Positions 49,983-61,577 of a stretch of 64,000 bases of DNA are shown here, piece by piece. The DNA is from Aselliscus stoliczkanus. Taxonomy: Eukaryota > Chordata > Mammalia > Chiroptera > Hipposideridae. Below the pieces are notes generated by a model. It did no database searches. It was not told where the DNA came from and saw only the letters and a program-made list of their open reading frames with translations. The DNA lies in NCBI GenBank assembly GCA_033961575.1, contig CM066733.1:140108421-140172420 (forward strand), read 5' to 3'. The translations under genes were made by a program, and so were the position numbers. Positions within the stretch are counted from its first letter, which is position 1; every line of letters starts with the position of its first letter.

Positions 49983-52900
49983 GTCAGCATATGCCTCAGA
50001 TAAAGGCTTTTAAGAAATGTTGTATTGTTATTAGAACACAAGTAAAGAAAGCTACATATATAAATTGTTATAAGGGATTGTTAAAAGGTCAACACCATTA
50101 AAGCCCCTACCAAAATCAGGATGTACAACATTTCCAGTAACAACAGATGTTTTCCATATGCCCCTCATCATCAAAACCCTTTACCCCTCAAATAACAACT
50201 CATGTGACTTTTACAATAATTTACTTTCATTTTTTTAAAAAGTTTTTTCACTCACCTGTGCATCCCCTAAACACTTGGTTAAATTTTTTTAAGTCCCTTT
50301 TAATATCCATATTTCCCCTCTATTGCTTGTATTTTTTTCAGTGCATCTGTTAAGGAAACAGTGGATTGTTTGTTTTCTAGCATTTCTTACAGCTTGGATT
50401 TTGCAGAATGGCATCCACATGGTGTAGTCTGGCAAGTTCCTTCCTACGCTGCATTTCCTGTAAATTGGTAGTTGGATTTAAAGTTTTAATTGAAGCATAC
50501 TGTTTTACTGGGAATTCGTATCTATATATTTTATCTCATCGTATGTTAATGAATGATTCATTTAGCTATAAATTCTGTTAGTGTTCAGGAATTGCCCCGA
50601 GTTAAGAATGTTAGACCTACCTTCTAGATTGCCTTTGGCTCCCATTTTCCAGAACATATCCAGAAAAAAAAGTTAATGGGATTTGGGCTATAAGAGACAC
50701 AAATCACAGATTAGCGGGTAATGGGGTTTATAATAGCATAGTAAACTATATACTAGGTAATCATAAAGCGAATCAAAAAATAAACCAATGAAAAATCAGA
50801 AAGTGTTAGACTGACAGTATCTATCATGAATGGGATTTTTATTGCAAAAGACGTACCTGTTTTATGCACTAGTATTGGATAATACTCTCTCTTTGTATTA
50901 ATATGTCTGCATATGGCTGAATAGGAAGAGAAGCAAGGCCTAGGAAATTCACCAAATACTTAGGCAAATTACATAAGGAAATATATGTATGTTTAGATAT
51001 AGGAATAATATAATAGCTAGCATTTATTGAGGCTTAACTACGTATCAAGAACTGTTCTTAGCCAGTTTACATGGATATCTCTTTTAATCCTCATACTAAC
51101 CTAAGAAGATAGGTATTATTAATGTGCCCATTTTACAAATGATGAAAGTAAAGATATTGCCCAAGCCCACACAGCTAGTAAGTGGTAGAGTTTTTATGAT
51201 TTCTTTCAACTCTTCTCTTTCATCATAGAAACCTCATTCATCATAATGTTATTAAGCACAATTTTAATTAACTATTTGAATTCAAAGGTTTAAAAGTTAC
51301 ATATTGAATTTTAAACTTAAAAAATATTATTACTAAAAGAGTGTTGGTACATGCCATCTTTCATTTTAAATATACATAAGTTTCCAGCTACCCTGTGAAT
51401 TAACTAATTTTCTTCCTACAACTCTCATATTCTAAAAACCATTTCTGTGGATGGATCTGAGTTTAAAATAACCAATTGAAAATAAAGCTTCTTTGGAAGT
51501 TACACAGTTCTTATATTTTAAAAGATGGTTTTAAACACAGATCTTTAAGTCAATGGTTTACAAGAAGTAGGTTTTTTTGGACTGTAAAATGCCTCTTGGT
51601 CTTGGCAAGAATTTATCCATTTGAGTTTGAAAGTGTCAACTTTTGATATAGAATGATCAGTGATGGATGAAAACTGAAAAGTTGTATCTGGGGTTATTAA
51701 AGGCCTAAAAGTTTTAGAGTTGTTAATCCCATTTGATTAAGGAAATTGTCCACCTTTGTATCCCAGTCCTTTCGTTCTCTGCTAAAGTGGAAAGCTAGGA
51801 AAATTACAATTAGCATTTAAGAGAAAGAAATAAGCTGTGGATTAAAATATTTTTAGCATCTTATTAGGAAAAAAGCCAATAAAAGCCCAAATTTCATTAA
51901 ACCAAATAAAATGGACTCAAACTCTGGGGTGTGTTACATGTGTTGTAAAGTATACCCCAAATCCAATGGGAGCTCTAGGCAGATGAAAATAAGCACTGAT
52001 GATTGCTAAATATTATTAAGTATGCCAAAGCAACTGGGAAACAAAATCTTTGGGGTTATCTAATAGTTGTAACTGCCCCAAATTATCCTCAGTGATTCTT
52101 ATTTGCAGAATACACACCTCCTGACAGGAGATGGGTTTGAGATTTACATCTGCCACCAAGCTGCCCGTCAGCACCTTCAACACTAGCATATGTTTCTGTT
52201 TTTACAGCAGGGAGGACTGCGTACTTTTATTCCTCTATAGGAACGTGCAGCCAAACATGATAAATTGCTCCTTTCTACTATAACACATGGGAGATCCGAA
52301 ATCATTTTAAAACTTGCTTTATTTCAAGTCCCTTAGTTCGGAAGCTCTTAAAAACCCAAAGGTAAACGTTCTTAATACATTTCTTGTTGCCATAAAACAC
52401 GTGATTGCACCAATACGAAACCTACAGACCTTGTTTGTCAAAAGATCTTTTAAAGTTTTTACATGTGGCTTGTAAGAGAAAAACATTAATTTTATAGAGG
52501 AAAAGTTAAAGCTTCTTTGTTACTCTGGAAGATTTTTAAAATCTGTCTTAATGTTCAATGGAATTAAAGATTTTTTTATCATCTTTTGAAAGAAAACTGG
52601 TTATTTAAGAGCATATAAATCTGAAAACATTTTCTAGCACTTCATTTTTTAATCTTGAATTCCTCCATTTTGGTATTTCACAAAGACATTGATTTTAAAA
52701 GCTGATAAAAATTCTCGAGTCCACCAAGGTACTCGAGGAGAGAATATTAATGGATAATATTAAAATCACAGCTGAAGAAACCTTGAAAGATTTGAGTTCT
52801 GTAATTATTCTCCAACTGAATTTTAAGGCAGTCAGGTCTCTCCTAAGTCCAGGCTGAAAAATTTTCTTTCCACATCCGAACCCCCACTTTTCTCTATCCT

Positions 52901-55178
52901 ATGTTTCTATTTCAATTATCAGTTCGTTAGATCTATGTTATGTTAACAAAATGTCTTCGTTACTCATATAACTGCTTTTCATACTGAACTGTAGCGGTGC
53001 GTCTGTGTGTGTGTGTGTGCACTTTCTGTCATCCACGAAAGACCAACATCTGCAAGCCATGGAGAAAGAATATCGCCCCTCTGAATTCCTTCTCTTTTCC
53101 ATTTTGCAGCAATTCACATGTCTATGTGGGCTTGCCTTCTTCTTCCGGATTTTGAAATATTGAAGTCTTTAGAGTTCGGGTAGTATTTCCTACCTTTTGT
53201 ACGTTGACTTTCATGCTCACTGTTTCAGATGTCATTGATACACTGCTACCTCCAAAGTCCATAATTTTCACTCCGACGCTGGCTCCAGAGCTGTCCCTTC
53301 GGACTCTCCACCTTCAACTTCTTCATGTGGCTTTTGGGCATATTCCAGTATTTTGAAATACTGAAACATATTCTCTGATTTCCCTAGAATTAATTTCCTT
53401 TAAAAAATAAAGTTATAGTCTTAATATTACTTTGATGTTTATCAACCATAATGATTATTTTTAGCCTATAGATGTTATATAAGGAGGAGTTATACAGGGT
53501 AATTAGAAATACTTTGGAAGAGAGCAGGAAGGAGGGAAGTGGTTAAAGGGGTTTTCTTTTTATTACTCATAAGGAGAAAGCCAAATTAATACCTGTAGTG
53601 TTTTCATAAACCCTTATAGTCTTCAAAGCACTTTAATGTATATTATTTCATTAACTGAACTTAGGTGACAGTGGAGAAGAAAGGGGGCTCACAAGCATAT
53701 CCCTAGTCCCCTTAAGGGATGGGGATTATAGAAATGATAAAACCCGAGGGGTGATGCTAATAGTACGTTCACAACTAATTACCTGTAAGGTAAATTTGGT
53801 ACATGGTTAACTTGAATTTTGTGATGTACCGAAGAAATAAAAAAACACAGTTCTTTTTTTAGAACCCAGTTCTGTTCCCAATTCCATCTTGGCTTACTCT
53901 TGCCTCAGATATCATTGTTGTGGGCCTTTGTCAATAGAAAGGAATTCTGCCTCTCTTGTATTGCAGACTTTGTGCTGAGTACTGCAGGGTGTCGGTTCTC
54001 AGGAAGCTTCCATACTACATGAGGGACATTAAGAATATGGATGCTATAACCCCAAATACCAAGAGCTTTGATAAGGAATGATATTTAAAATATATAACCC
54101 TGTTTTGTATGGCCCCAAACAATTAGAAAGTCCTCCACTATAAACCCCAATTTGTGTGTCCAGATGACTGCTGACCGGATGTCCTGGCTGGGTTGAAGAA
54201 GGCAGAGAGAGTGCTGGGAAGCACATAGGAGGGGCCTCTAGGTAAAACTGGTGAGAGAAAGTCCTCAGGGAAATCTTTTCTGAAATGAAATGAATGGGTA
54301 GGACAACCGAGTTGAGTCTTTTAAAGGATCAGTGAGATCCAGGCAGAGACGTTGGAAAAAGAGAACATGAAATTAGAGGCAGGTAGAATTCTGTGCAGAA
54401 CAGAGAAAGCTTAGTGTTTTCATTACTCTATTTGCTCTTACAGGGCATAGTATTGTTATTGGCCCCAATTTTTTTTGTTTTTGTTTTTTTCTTCCCTTTT
54501 CACATACACACCCCTCCAGCTCACTGTACTGTGCACACAAGTGGCATTTGTCAGTTCTAAGTTTCATTTACCTCTTTTCTTATAGACTCCACTCCTTCCC
54601 CACCTCTAACCACAGACAGTGATCACAGATGTTTTTGAAAAGGATAGACCTTACCTGTAGAGTATTTAGTAGACATAGGCTTTGTGGTTAGGAAAGTTGT
54701 TTTTACTGAGCACTTTCTAACTTAATTCTAAATGAAAGCTTGTTCAAATCAAGTTGTTGCATCAGGTGAAAAAATATAAAGATAGCCACATTAAAAAAGA
54801 AAAAAAGGAGAATGTGAAAGAAAATTAAAGATAGAACCAGGACTAGAAATTAGTAAAGTAGATAATAATGGCAAACATTTTCCAGACAAAATTGCATGTA
54901 ATGAAAAATTTGAAGGAAATACATCATCATTTAAATGAGTTTGCATTATAATTTTTCTCTTCATACCCCTTTTTAGTTTGTCTGAGTTAATAAGCATTAC
55001 TCTTTAGCTGGTGGTCCTGGTTACAGAAGGAAGACCTGACTTGAGGTCAGCTTTTGTTGAGTGAGCAACAGTAATTGGCCTCTAAGCTGGTCTTGCCATT
55101 TTCTTTGAAGGAAAGTTCAAATTACTACTTTTGGCTATATTCTATTTTGATGACATCATTTCTGTTCTTTTCTTCCAG
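49983..55178 (+). other. UTRN: UTRN intron, 5,196 bp
   Basis: Begins with the atypical donor gtcagc and ends with ttcttccag. A MIR copy lies at 51012-51195 and a short TG run near 52998. The rest, including 51200-55170, shows no recognisable repeat; it has no SINE of the lineage-specific family, unlike the two introns upstream of it. Confidence 0.93.
51012..51195 (-). repeat. MIR SINE, antisense
   Basis: AGCTAGCATTTATTGAGGCT, TTTTAATCCTCATACTAACC, CCCATTTTACAAATGATGAA and CACACAGCTAGTAAGTGGTA are reversed MIR landmarks. Confidence 0.9.
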
Positions 55179-55325
55179 GCATTTAGAGAAGAGATTGCAC
55201 CAATCAACTTAAAAGTTAAAACAGTGAATGATTTATCAAGTCAGCTGTCTCCACTTGACCTGCACCCATCTCTAAAGATGTCTCGCCAGCTAGATGAGCT
55301 TAACATGCGATGGAAGCTTCTGCAG
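55179..55325 (+). CDS. UTRN: Utrophin internal exon (equivalent of dystrophin exon 60), last spectrin-like repeat, C-terminal helix
   Basis: A 147-bp symmetric exon of 49 complete codons, with a strong acceptor (tttcttccag|GCA) and donor CTGCAG|gtatca. It encodes [40 protein letters not shown] and LNMRWKLLQ. The ending N-M-R-W-K-L-L-Q is the hallmark last helix of a dystrophin-family repeat; the middle section [17 protein letters not shown] is utrophin-like and clearly unlike dystrophin. Because the exon is a multiple of three, skipping it would keep the frame but delete the end of the last rod repeat. Exon length equals the dystrophin counterpart. Confidence 0.97.
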
Positions 55326-55870
55326 GTATCAGCTTATTCTTTTTCGTCATCCCAGGTTTACTTCTTGGTGGGTCTTTAAACCTTACCTCACTATTCTACC
55401 ATGTACCATCATTTTTTCTTTCTTTATTTCTGAGTATAAGTTTTAATGTATTTTTTGATATGCTATTTATATGATATTTTAGAAAATTGCAAAAGGTCAA
55501 ATAAATCATAGTGATTGAAACCTGTGGTAGGTCACAGAAAGATTTTTTCCATAATGTCTTTTAAAGGAGTCATTTTTCTTACTTTAATCATGTATTTTTT
55601 ATTTCTTTTGAAAAGTTAAGAGAGCCTCCATTCTTCTTCTTTCAAACCCTTGCTATTCATGTATTAGCTCAGTGTTTCCAGCTAGCACATTTATACTGTT
55701 GTGTCATAATTCCTTTACCTTTAGTCCTGAGATCTTAGCTGCCCTAATGCATTTGTTTTAATGACTCTAGATTGCACTTACTTGTCTCAGATTTAATAGA
55801 ACCAAACCAAGAAGAACCCTTTCAAGTATAACTAGAGATCAGCGATTGCAGGCCACTACCCACACCAATC

Positions 55871-55899
55871 AAGACTGGGCCAGTTTTGGGCCCAGTCTT
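55871..55899. other. Perfect inverted repeat (11-bp stem, 7-nt loop)
   Basis: AAGACTGGGCC (55871-55881) pairs exactly with GGCCCAGTCTT (55889-55899) around the loop AGTTTTG. Intronic; no T run that would suggest an RNA polymerase III transcript. Confidence 0.9.
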
Positions 55900-57004
55900 T
55901 ATGAAGCTTTATTACTTTCAATGGCCAGTTCCTAAGAGTCATAATAATCATGTTCTTCCTCTGAAAACTAGCAAGGTAATTTTAGTGAAAGATTGAGAAA
56001 ATAATTCTTACTAATTTCACTCTGTATGTGGAGCCTAAATGTGAAATTTAATAGGATTAATATGCAATTTTGAGGTGGTACACAGAAGCATTTTGTTTTA
56101 AAGATATATTAGATTTCCTGAATTAACACTGAAACACCCCATGGTTCGTATTTTCTTCGTAAGATTGAAGAGGAAAGGAATGAGTTGTATAGTATTAGGC
56201 AGTCTTTTCTGTCTTTGAAAAAACTATTAATAACTGGGATTAGCAAAGCAGGATATGTGACACTCATACATGCTGTTCTAGTGAACGGAGCACAGAAGTG
56301 TCTGACCTATGCTCTTTTGTTCTTCTGCTTTATGTCTCTGTTTCATCATCTTCATGTAGGCTTCCTGTGGTCCATCTTGATTTCCTTTCCATTCTGCTTC
56401 CATCTCCAAAGATGAGACGTCAGGGAATACGTTATGCTTGAAAGAGGATATGTATTCTGTCATCCTTATCTCTGAGCCTGGTATCTGCTAGAGCTCAGTG
56501 TTAGTTGCTCATAGAATAAGAGGGAAAATCCATGCTGGCAGACAATGCTGTTATATTTCTTTAAAGAAGCAGCATCTTCTCTCTTCTTGAATGTAAAGTG
56601 TGGCATTTGAATGCTTTTTGGCCTTAATGAAAGAAAAGTACTTGCTAATGCAATTTAAATAGCTAATCAGGAGAAATTAGAGCTGTCCAGTGAGCCAGAG
56701 ATACACCCGTTTCATTTAAAGACAACTGAAAATAAATTGGCAATCTAAGTGGAACAGCTGACTAGCATTAATAGCAGACCAGGAAAAAGGATGGAAATAG
56801 CGGTAGGCTCTATGCAATTGTTATTGATTGGCAGTTAGTTTCTCAGTATACCAACTCTTTGCATGTTCATAATGTAGACAGCTAACAATACAGTGTGTGT
56901 AAACAAATTAGAGTATATTAACCTGCTGTACCCCTCCCCCCAATCAAGTGCTTGGATACAAAATTGGTGGAAAATAAGAAGACATCCCATAATCATATGT
57001 ATCC

Positions 57005-57065
57005 TATCTATCTATCTATCTTTCTATCTATCTATCTGTCTCTATCATCTATCTGTCTATCATCT
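57005..57065. repeat. CTAT tetranucleotide microsatellite
   Basis: CTAT units with TTTC, CTGT and CATC interruptions. Confidence 0.92.
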
Positions 57066-57246
57066 AATTCTGTGATCTCTCTTGCTATCTACTTATTTAT
57101 TTTTCTCCCTTGGGGTATTTTAGACTTCTTTCTCATTTGTTCCCTGTGGCACTTATTTTTGCCACCTTTCTTATGAAAGAGAGATGTGTAACTACTGACC
57201 CCATTGCCACGTCTTGAGTTTAGATACTTCAGGCCTTTACTGCTTT

Positions 57247-57470
57247 TGAGGCAGTGCAGACTAAAAGCATAGGTTCTGGTACCAAATGAACTGGGTATGG
57301 ATATTAGCACTGCCACATACCAACTTTATGTCCCGGACACCTCTTTGTGTCTCAGTGTCTTCTGCTGTAAAATGGTGATAGTAATCAATAATGCTTACCC
57401 AGTCTTATTGTTGTGAGGATTCAAAGAGTTAGTTCATATAAATTGCTTAGAAGAGTGCCCGGCACTATTT
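57247..57470 (+). repeat. MIR SINE
   Basis: CAGACTAAAAGCATAGGTTC TGGTACCAAAT, ACTGCCACATACCAACTTTA TGTC, CTGTAAAATGGTGATAGTAA and GCTTAGAAGAGTGCCCGGCA match MIR in sense order. Confidence 0.88.
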
Positions 57471-57650
57471 ACTGTTACGTGGTGCCAGGAGTCTGTTTTC
57501 ATACTAGTGTTTTGATTCCAGAGATAGAGAAGGAGTCTGTACAAGAAATCATATCTTGGGCAGTAGCATCATTTATTATAATAGTTAAATCAAAGATATA
57601 ATGAAAGTCATTGTTTTGTAGTCACAGTATTTCTTGCATGTGATGTGCAG

Positions 57651-57729
57651 GTTTCTGTGGACGATCGCCTTAAACAGCTTCAGGAAGCCCATAGAGATTT
57701 CGGACCATCTTCTCAGCATTTTCTCTCTA
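57651..57729 (+). CDS. UTRN: Utrophin internal exon (equivalent of dystrophin exon 61), hinge 4 leading to WW domain
   Basis: A 79-bp exon starting in phase 0 (gatgtgcag|GTT) and ending one base into a Thr codon (TCTA|gtaagt). It encodes [20 protein letters not shown] then SQHFLS. The motif [14 protein letters not shown] is nearly invariant between utrophin and dystrophin and marks the rod-to-WW junction (hinge 4). The acceptor has a purine-interrupted polypyrimidine tract, but the donor is a perfect gtaagt. Length equals dystrophin exon 61. It is flanked by introns of 2.3 and 3.5 kb, so the exons become denser towards the 3' side, as at the C-terminal part of dystrophin-family genes. Confidence 0.97.
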
Positions 57730-58961
57730 GTAAGTACTAATGAACTTGATTGAGCTCATTAATCACACAAATCACCATACTATTTCACTCAAAAAGCCAT
57801 ATTCTTTGCTATAAATATATTTATTTATATTAGATAAATATATGAAAGGCAGTATTAACACTAATAACTATGTTATTGGTTATTACTTGTAGTAACCTGG
57901 TAACAACTAATAAGTTTTTGAAGTAAGAGCAAAAGTTGTTAGGATGGTTTTTTTACTGAACCATCTGTTGTAACTAATATAATATCATATAATAGTTGCT
58001 ATTTCATATGCAAAGGTTCTGAACTTTTTCACAAGAAAGACATCATTTTTATTTTAGATTTTAAATTATTTTTTCTCCTTAAAATATGCTTATTAGTTTA
58101 AAATGCACCTGCACCTTTAAAAGTAAAATTCCACACCCCACAAATGTTTAAATGAGAAGATTTTGGTTTATTTGGATCACTGTAATCATATTTAGCTTTC
58201 CTTCTGATCAAATGTTACAGATATAGCCAAACGACATGTAGATTTTTATGTAATATTCTCCAACTGAATTTTTAAATTTTATTTTATGGACTGTTCATGA
58301 GATCTTGAATAAGTAATTTGAACTCCTTTATCATTCACTGTTACAGAAAATAAAGAATATATGATTCAGAGTAACCCAGATTGAAGTTAAAATATTAATT
58401 CTGCTTTTTACCGTAACTGTGATTCCTGAAAGTTCATGTCTTCATCTTAAAAATATTATAATAATGCATGTTTCCTTTGATAGACTGGAAAATTCAGTGA
58501 GAAAACATATCGAGTTACCAAAAGCACCTAACACAGTTCTTGGCACAGATGCTTTCACTCAACGTCAATTCCTTTCCTTTTATTTTTTCTGACAAACATA
58601 TGTAACCAAAATAGCTTGTTTAATTCAATTTCACTGATGTATAAAACTTAAGGCAAAGCTTATGATAACTTCTTTGCATCTGTAACCATAGAGGGAACTG
58701 AAGCAATACCTTGTCTTCCAACTAAATTATATTTCTTCTTAATATTGTCATGGTGAGTAATCTGCTTACCTCAATGCACAGTCAGGTTTTTCTTTGACAG
58801 TTCTGAGAATCCCATTAGGCCCTTCCTGCCCTGCACCTCTCTAGTGCTCAAGCTCTCCCTCCCTTGGGACTCCCTCCCTGGCCTTCTCTCCCTCACTGTC
58901 CTCCATCCCTCCCCCACCACCACCTGTTTCACACACCTGAGCCCTTAGATAGTCTATCTTT

Positions 58962-59079
58962 TTTTTTTTTTTTTTTTTTTCCCTGAGGGCAGTATCACTG
59001 GCCCTCATATGTGGGACCCAAACTGGGGCCGCTGGCTTCCGAAGCCAGTGCTTACCCACCACGCCACTCGGCCGGCCTG
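58962..59079 (-). mobile_element. tRNA-derived SINE, short form
   Basis: A minus-strand copy with a T run on the + strand and GGGCAGTATCACTGGCCCTC. GATAGTCTATCTTT flanks it at 58948-58961 and 59080-59093. Confidence 0.93.
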
Positions 59080-59829
59080 GATAGTCTATCTTTCAGTGAT
59101 TTATAGCCCTTCCTGGAATTTACTGTCTACTTGGGGTACCAAGATGGATTTGTAAAGTTTGGATACCATCAATGTTGACGAAGTCAATAGGTTTGCCGTC
59201 TACTCGTTAGGTATGAATTACTCCAGATTTCTTAAGTTTAATTTTATAGAAAGTAAAGCTTTGCACTAAGACCAAATTAAAGAGGAATTGAACAAGTAAC
59301 TGAGACTCTATTTACTGTTCTCAGGATTAGTCATCTATTCATACTGATTAAACCCTACACTTTCACTTAGCAACCATTCTTTCAAAATAAAAATCAAACT
59401 CATGTTCTTTAGGAAATGAAGCATTGTAAAAATTGTGAAACTCAAGTACATTTTATTGTCTAACACTGACAGTCAAGGAGGTGAAAGTTGTTCAAATCAA
59501 AACAATTATTAAAATGAATGGAGACGTGTAAACAATCCCAATTCATAAGTGTAATAATTGTAATCCCGTATTTCTTGGAATCTTTCAGTTTATTATATTT
59601 GTTGGACTTGAGCCACGGGTATAAAAGGAGCCTGTTTAGTTAGGCACAAATGAAAACTGACCTATTAGTCTGGTGCCAACACTGAAGTGAGGTTGGCTCT
59701 GATGAGAATTTCACCATGCCTAGTTTCACATTTTCATCCCCTTTTTGTACTTTCATGGACATAACTGGAGGAGGGAGTACTCACATTTTTATGAAGAGAG
59801 GAAGAATTGTTGAATAGAAAAATTACTAA

Positions 59830-59945
59830 ACTAGTGGTCAGAAATCCTGAGATCATGTCTTGAGTTCAGCCATTTACTTAGTGGGCAAGTTACTACCCCT
59901 CTGAGTATTTATTTAGAGATGAAATGGAACTTTAATATGTATCTT
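59830..59945 (+). repeat. MIR-like fragment
   Basis: AGTTCAGCCATTTACTTAGT GGGCAAGTTACTACCCCTC resembles the MIR core. Confidence 0.6.
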
Positions 59946-60469
59946 GTTGGCTTCCTTATCAATAGATATATCCAAAAATGCTTTGCAATATTTAGAATGT
60001 TATATATTTGTAAGGTATTGATATGATGTGAAATTCAAAAAAGAATCATTAGTGACAACTGGTTATATGAGAGTCTAGTGATAGTTGCAAAGTTTTATTT
60101 GAATTTGCTTGTTTATTAGTTTATGTAGAAAAATTCCTTAAGAGTTCTACGTTCACATGTACAACTCTTCTTAAAGAAGTATTAAAATAGTTGGTTTGAT
60201 GTAGGAATAATATATTTTATAAATAAGGAGTAACTGGAATTATAAAAAATAAATACTTCAGTGAAACAAAACAAAATCTCAATCATAGTAATGTCAAGTG
60301 GAAAAGTAGGAAATACTATTTTTCTGTGCATTTCAGATGAAAATAAGAGTTTGGTATTATTCTATCCAGATAATTGTCTTGGTTTTTTACAATCCTTTGC
60401 CTATGTTTATTTTAATTTTCCCCTTTTTAAATTCATGTAATCGAGTTTGTTTAAATGCCTTCTGTTTTT

Positions 60470-60641
60470 TGTTTTTTAAATTTATAATTTTATTAGTATT
60501 CTCCCAGACATTTATTATTATTATTATTATTATTTTTTTTTTTTTTTGAGGGCAGTGTCACTGGCTCTCATATGTGGGACCCAAACCGCGGCCGCTGGCT
60601 TCCCAGGCCAGCGCTTAACCACTGCGCCACTCGGCTGGCCC
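60470..60641 (-). mobile_element. tRNA-derived SINE, short form, with extra 3' sequence inside the target duplication
   Basis: The SINE body is 60548-60641 on the minus strand with its A tail at 60532-60547. The 17-bp duplication AAATGCCTTCTGTTTTT lies at 60642-60658 and 60453-60469. The tail-side duplicate therefore sits beyond about 60 bp of unrelated AT-rich sequence, which suggests a 3' transduction. Confidence 0.85.
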
Positions 60642-60696
60642 AAATGCCTTCTGTTTTTAATAGTTATTCCTGTGAATATAAAGCTAAGTAAAGATG

Positions 60697-60808
60697 GGGG
60701 CCGGCCGAGTGGCGCGGTGGTTAAGAGATGGCTTGGAACGCCAGCAGCCTGGGTTCGGATCCCACATATGAGTGTCAGTGATACTGCCCTTAAAATAAAA
60801 TTTAAAAA
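60697..60808 (+). mobile_element. tRNA-derived SINE, short form, young
   Basis: A plus-strand copy, GGGGCCGGCCGAGTGGCGCG to GTGATACTGCCCTTAAAAT. The 17-bp duplication AAAGCTAAGTAAAGATG is perfect at 60680-60696 and 60809-60825. It lies in opposite orientation to the copy 55 bp upstream. Confidence 0.95.
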
Positions 60809-61275
60809 AAAGCTAAGTAAAGATGTTATTAGTGATCTGGAAAATTCAGTCTTGAGAAATCTAGTTAATAATCTGAATATATTAACTAATTTTGGTTTAA
60901 ACTGAATCAAATTAATTTTGATTTTGACTTAATCAAAAAATACATGCAGAGTACACTTTCCAGGTAGCACTAAGCTTTAAATTGTGTTGTTTATCAACAA
61001 TGAAACTTGACTTTTTTTTCAAAAATACTTTTATCAACAGGTTCAGTTAATTAGAGGTGGCATTAGAAATTGAACCTGTCTTGTTTTTTTCCTTACTTCG
61101 AATGAATTTTTAAAGTGACTCTTCGTTTGGCCTTGCAGATTTCATAATTATAGGGATCCAGCTCACACACCAGAACAGTTCTTACTGAATTTGCTGTAAG
61201 ACCTTCAGTTGTTTTGCATTAAGGCATAAAGCTTTGGGGTTAGCAGTTTCCAATAACCTCTCTTTGTTTCCTCAG

Positions 61276-61336
61276 CTTCAGTCCAGCTGCCATGGCAAAG
61301 ATCCATTTCACATAATAAAGTGCCCTATTACATCAA
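61276..61336 (+). CDS. UTRN: Utrophin internal exon (equivalent of dystrophin exon 62), start of the WW domain
   Basis: A 61-bp exon with acceptor ctttgtttcctcag|CT and donor ATCAA|gtaagt, ending two bases into an Asn codon. It encodes (T)[20 protein letters not shown]. This is the first half of the WW domain: the first signature Trp (L-P-W) and the central aromatic strand (P-Y-Y-I). The second Trp should be in the next exon, beyond the window. In the family, the WW domain together with the following EF-hand and ZZ modules binds the beta-dystroglycan tail. Length equals dystrophin exon 62. It is the last coding feature found. Confidence 0.97.
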
Positions 61337-61577
61337 GTAAGTTGATTTTAATTTTCCTTTATGACACCAAGAAAATAAAGTTATGTTGATGACTCAAGAG
61401 GCTTTTTCCCCCCTGTAACTTTAAATGAAATTCATTCCTATGATCTAAAGGAAATTGTATACCTCTATATTTGTATAGATAATACATATGTTTACTATTT
61501 GAAAGAAATTAGTTTAAAAGTCAGAATGATATTTGTGGTTTATTAGGTTAGGGCTATAGGTGTGTTTAGCTGGGGTT

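Larger units (their letters stand above)
55326..57650 (+). other. UTRN: UTRN intron, 2,325 bp
   Basis: A short intron from gtatca to gatgtgcag. It holds an 11-bp-stem hairpin at 55871-55899, a CTAT repeat at 57005-57065 and a MIR at about 57247-57470. Nothing is assigned in 55900-57000. Confidence 0.93.
57730..61275 (+). other. UTRN: UTRN intron, 3,546 bp
   Basis: From gtaagt to tttcctcag. It contains one minus-strand SINE at 58962-59079, a possible MIR near 59830 and the inverted SINE pair at 60470-60808. Stretches 57740-58940 and 59960-60450 are unassigned AT-rich sequence. Confidence 0.93.

Noticed and set aside
52713..52736. CTCGAGT/ACTCGAG inverted repeat as a functional hairpin
   Set aside because: Only a 7-bp stem with a 10-nt loop; too short to support a claim.
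57005..57065. CRISPR-like or other structured array
   Set aside because: Simple CTAT microsatellite without spacers, in a mammalian intron.
523..60808. Functional tRNA genes at the tRNA-like heads
   Set aside because: Repeated copies with A tails and target-site duplications, no closing acceptor stem; these are SINEs.
9607..61336. Dystrophin (DMD) instead of utrophin
   Set aside because: Exon layout is shared, but residues such as [20 protein letters not shown] and [20 protein letters not shown], and the 130-bp second exon, follow utrophin and not dystrophin.
9607..61336. Processed pseudogene or retrocopy of utrophin
   Set aside because: The six pieces are separated by introns with proper splice sites and intact, compatible phases.
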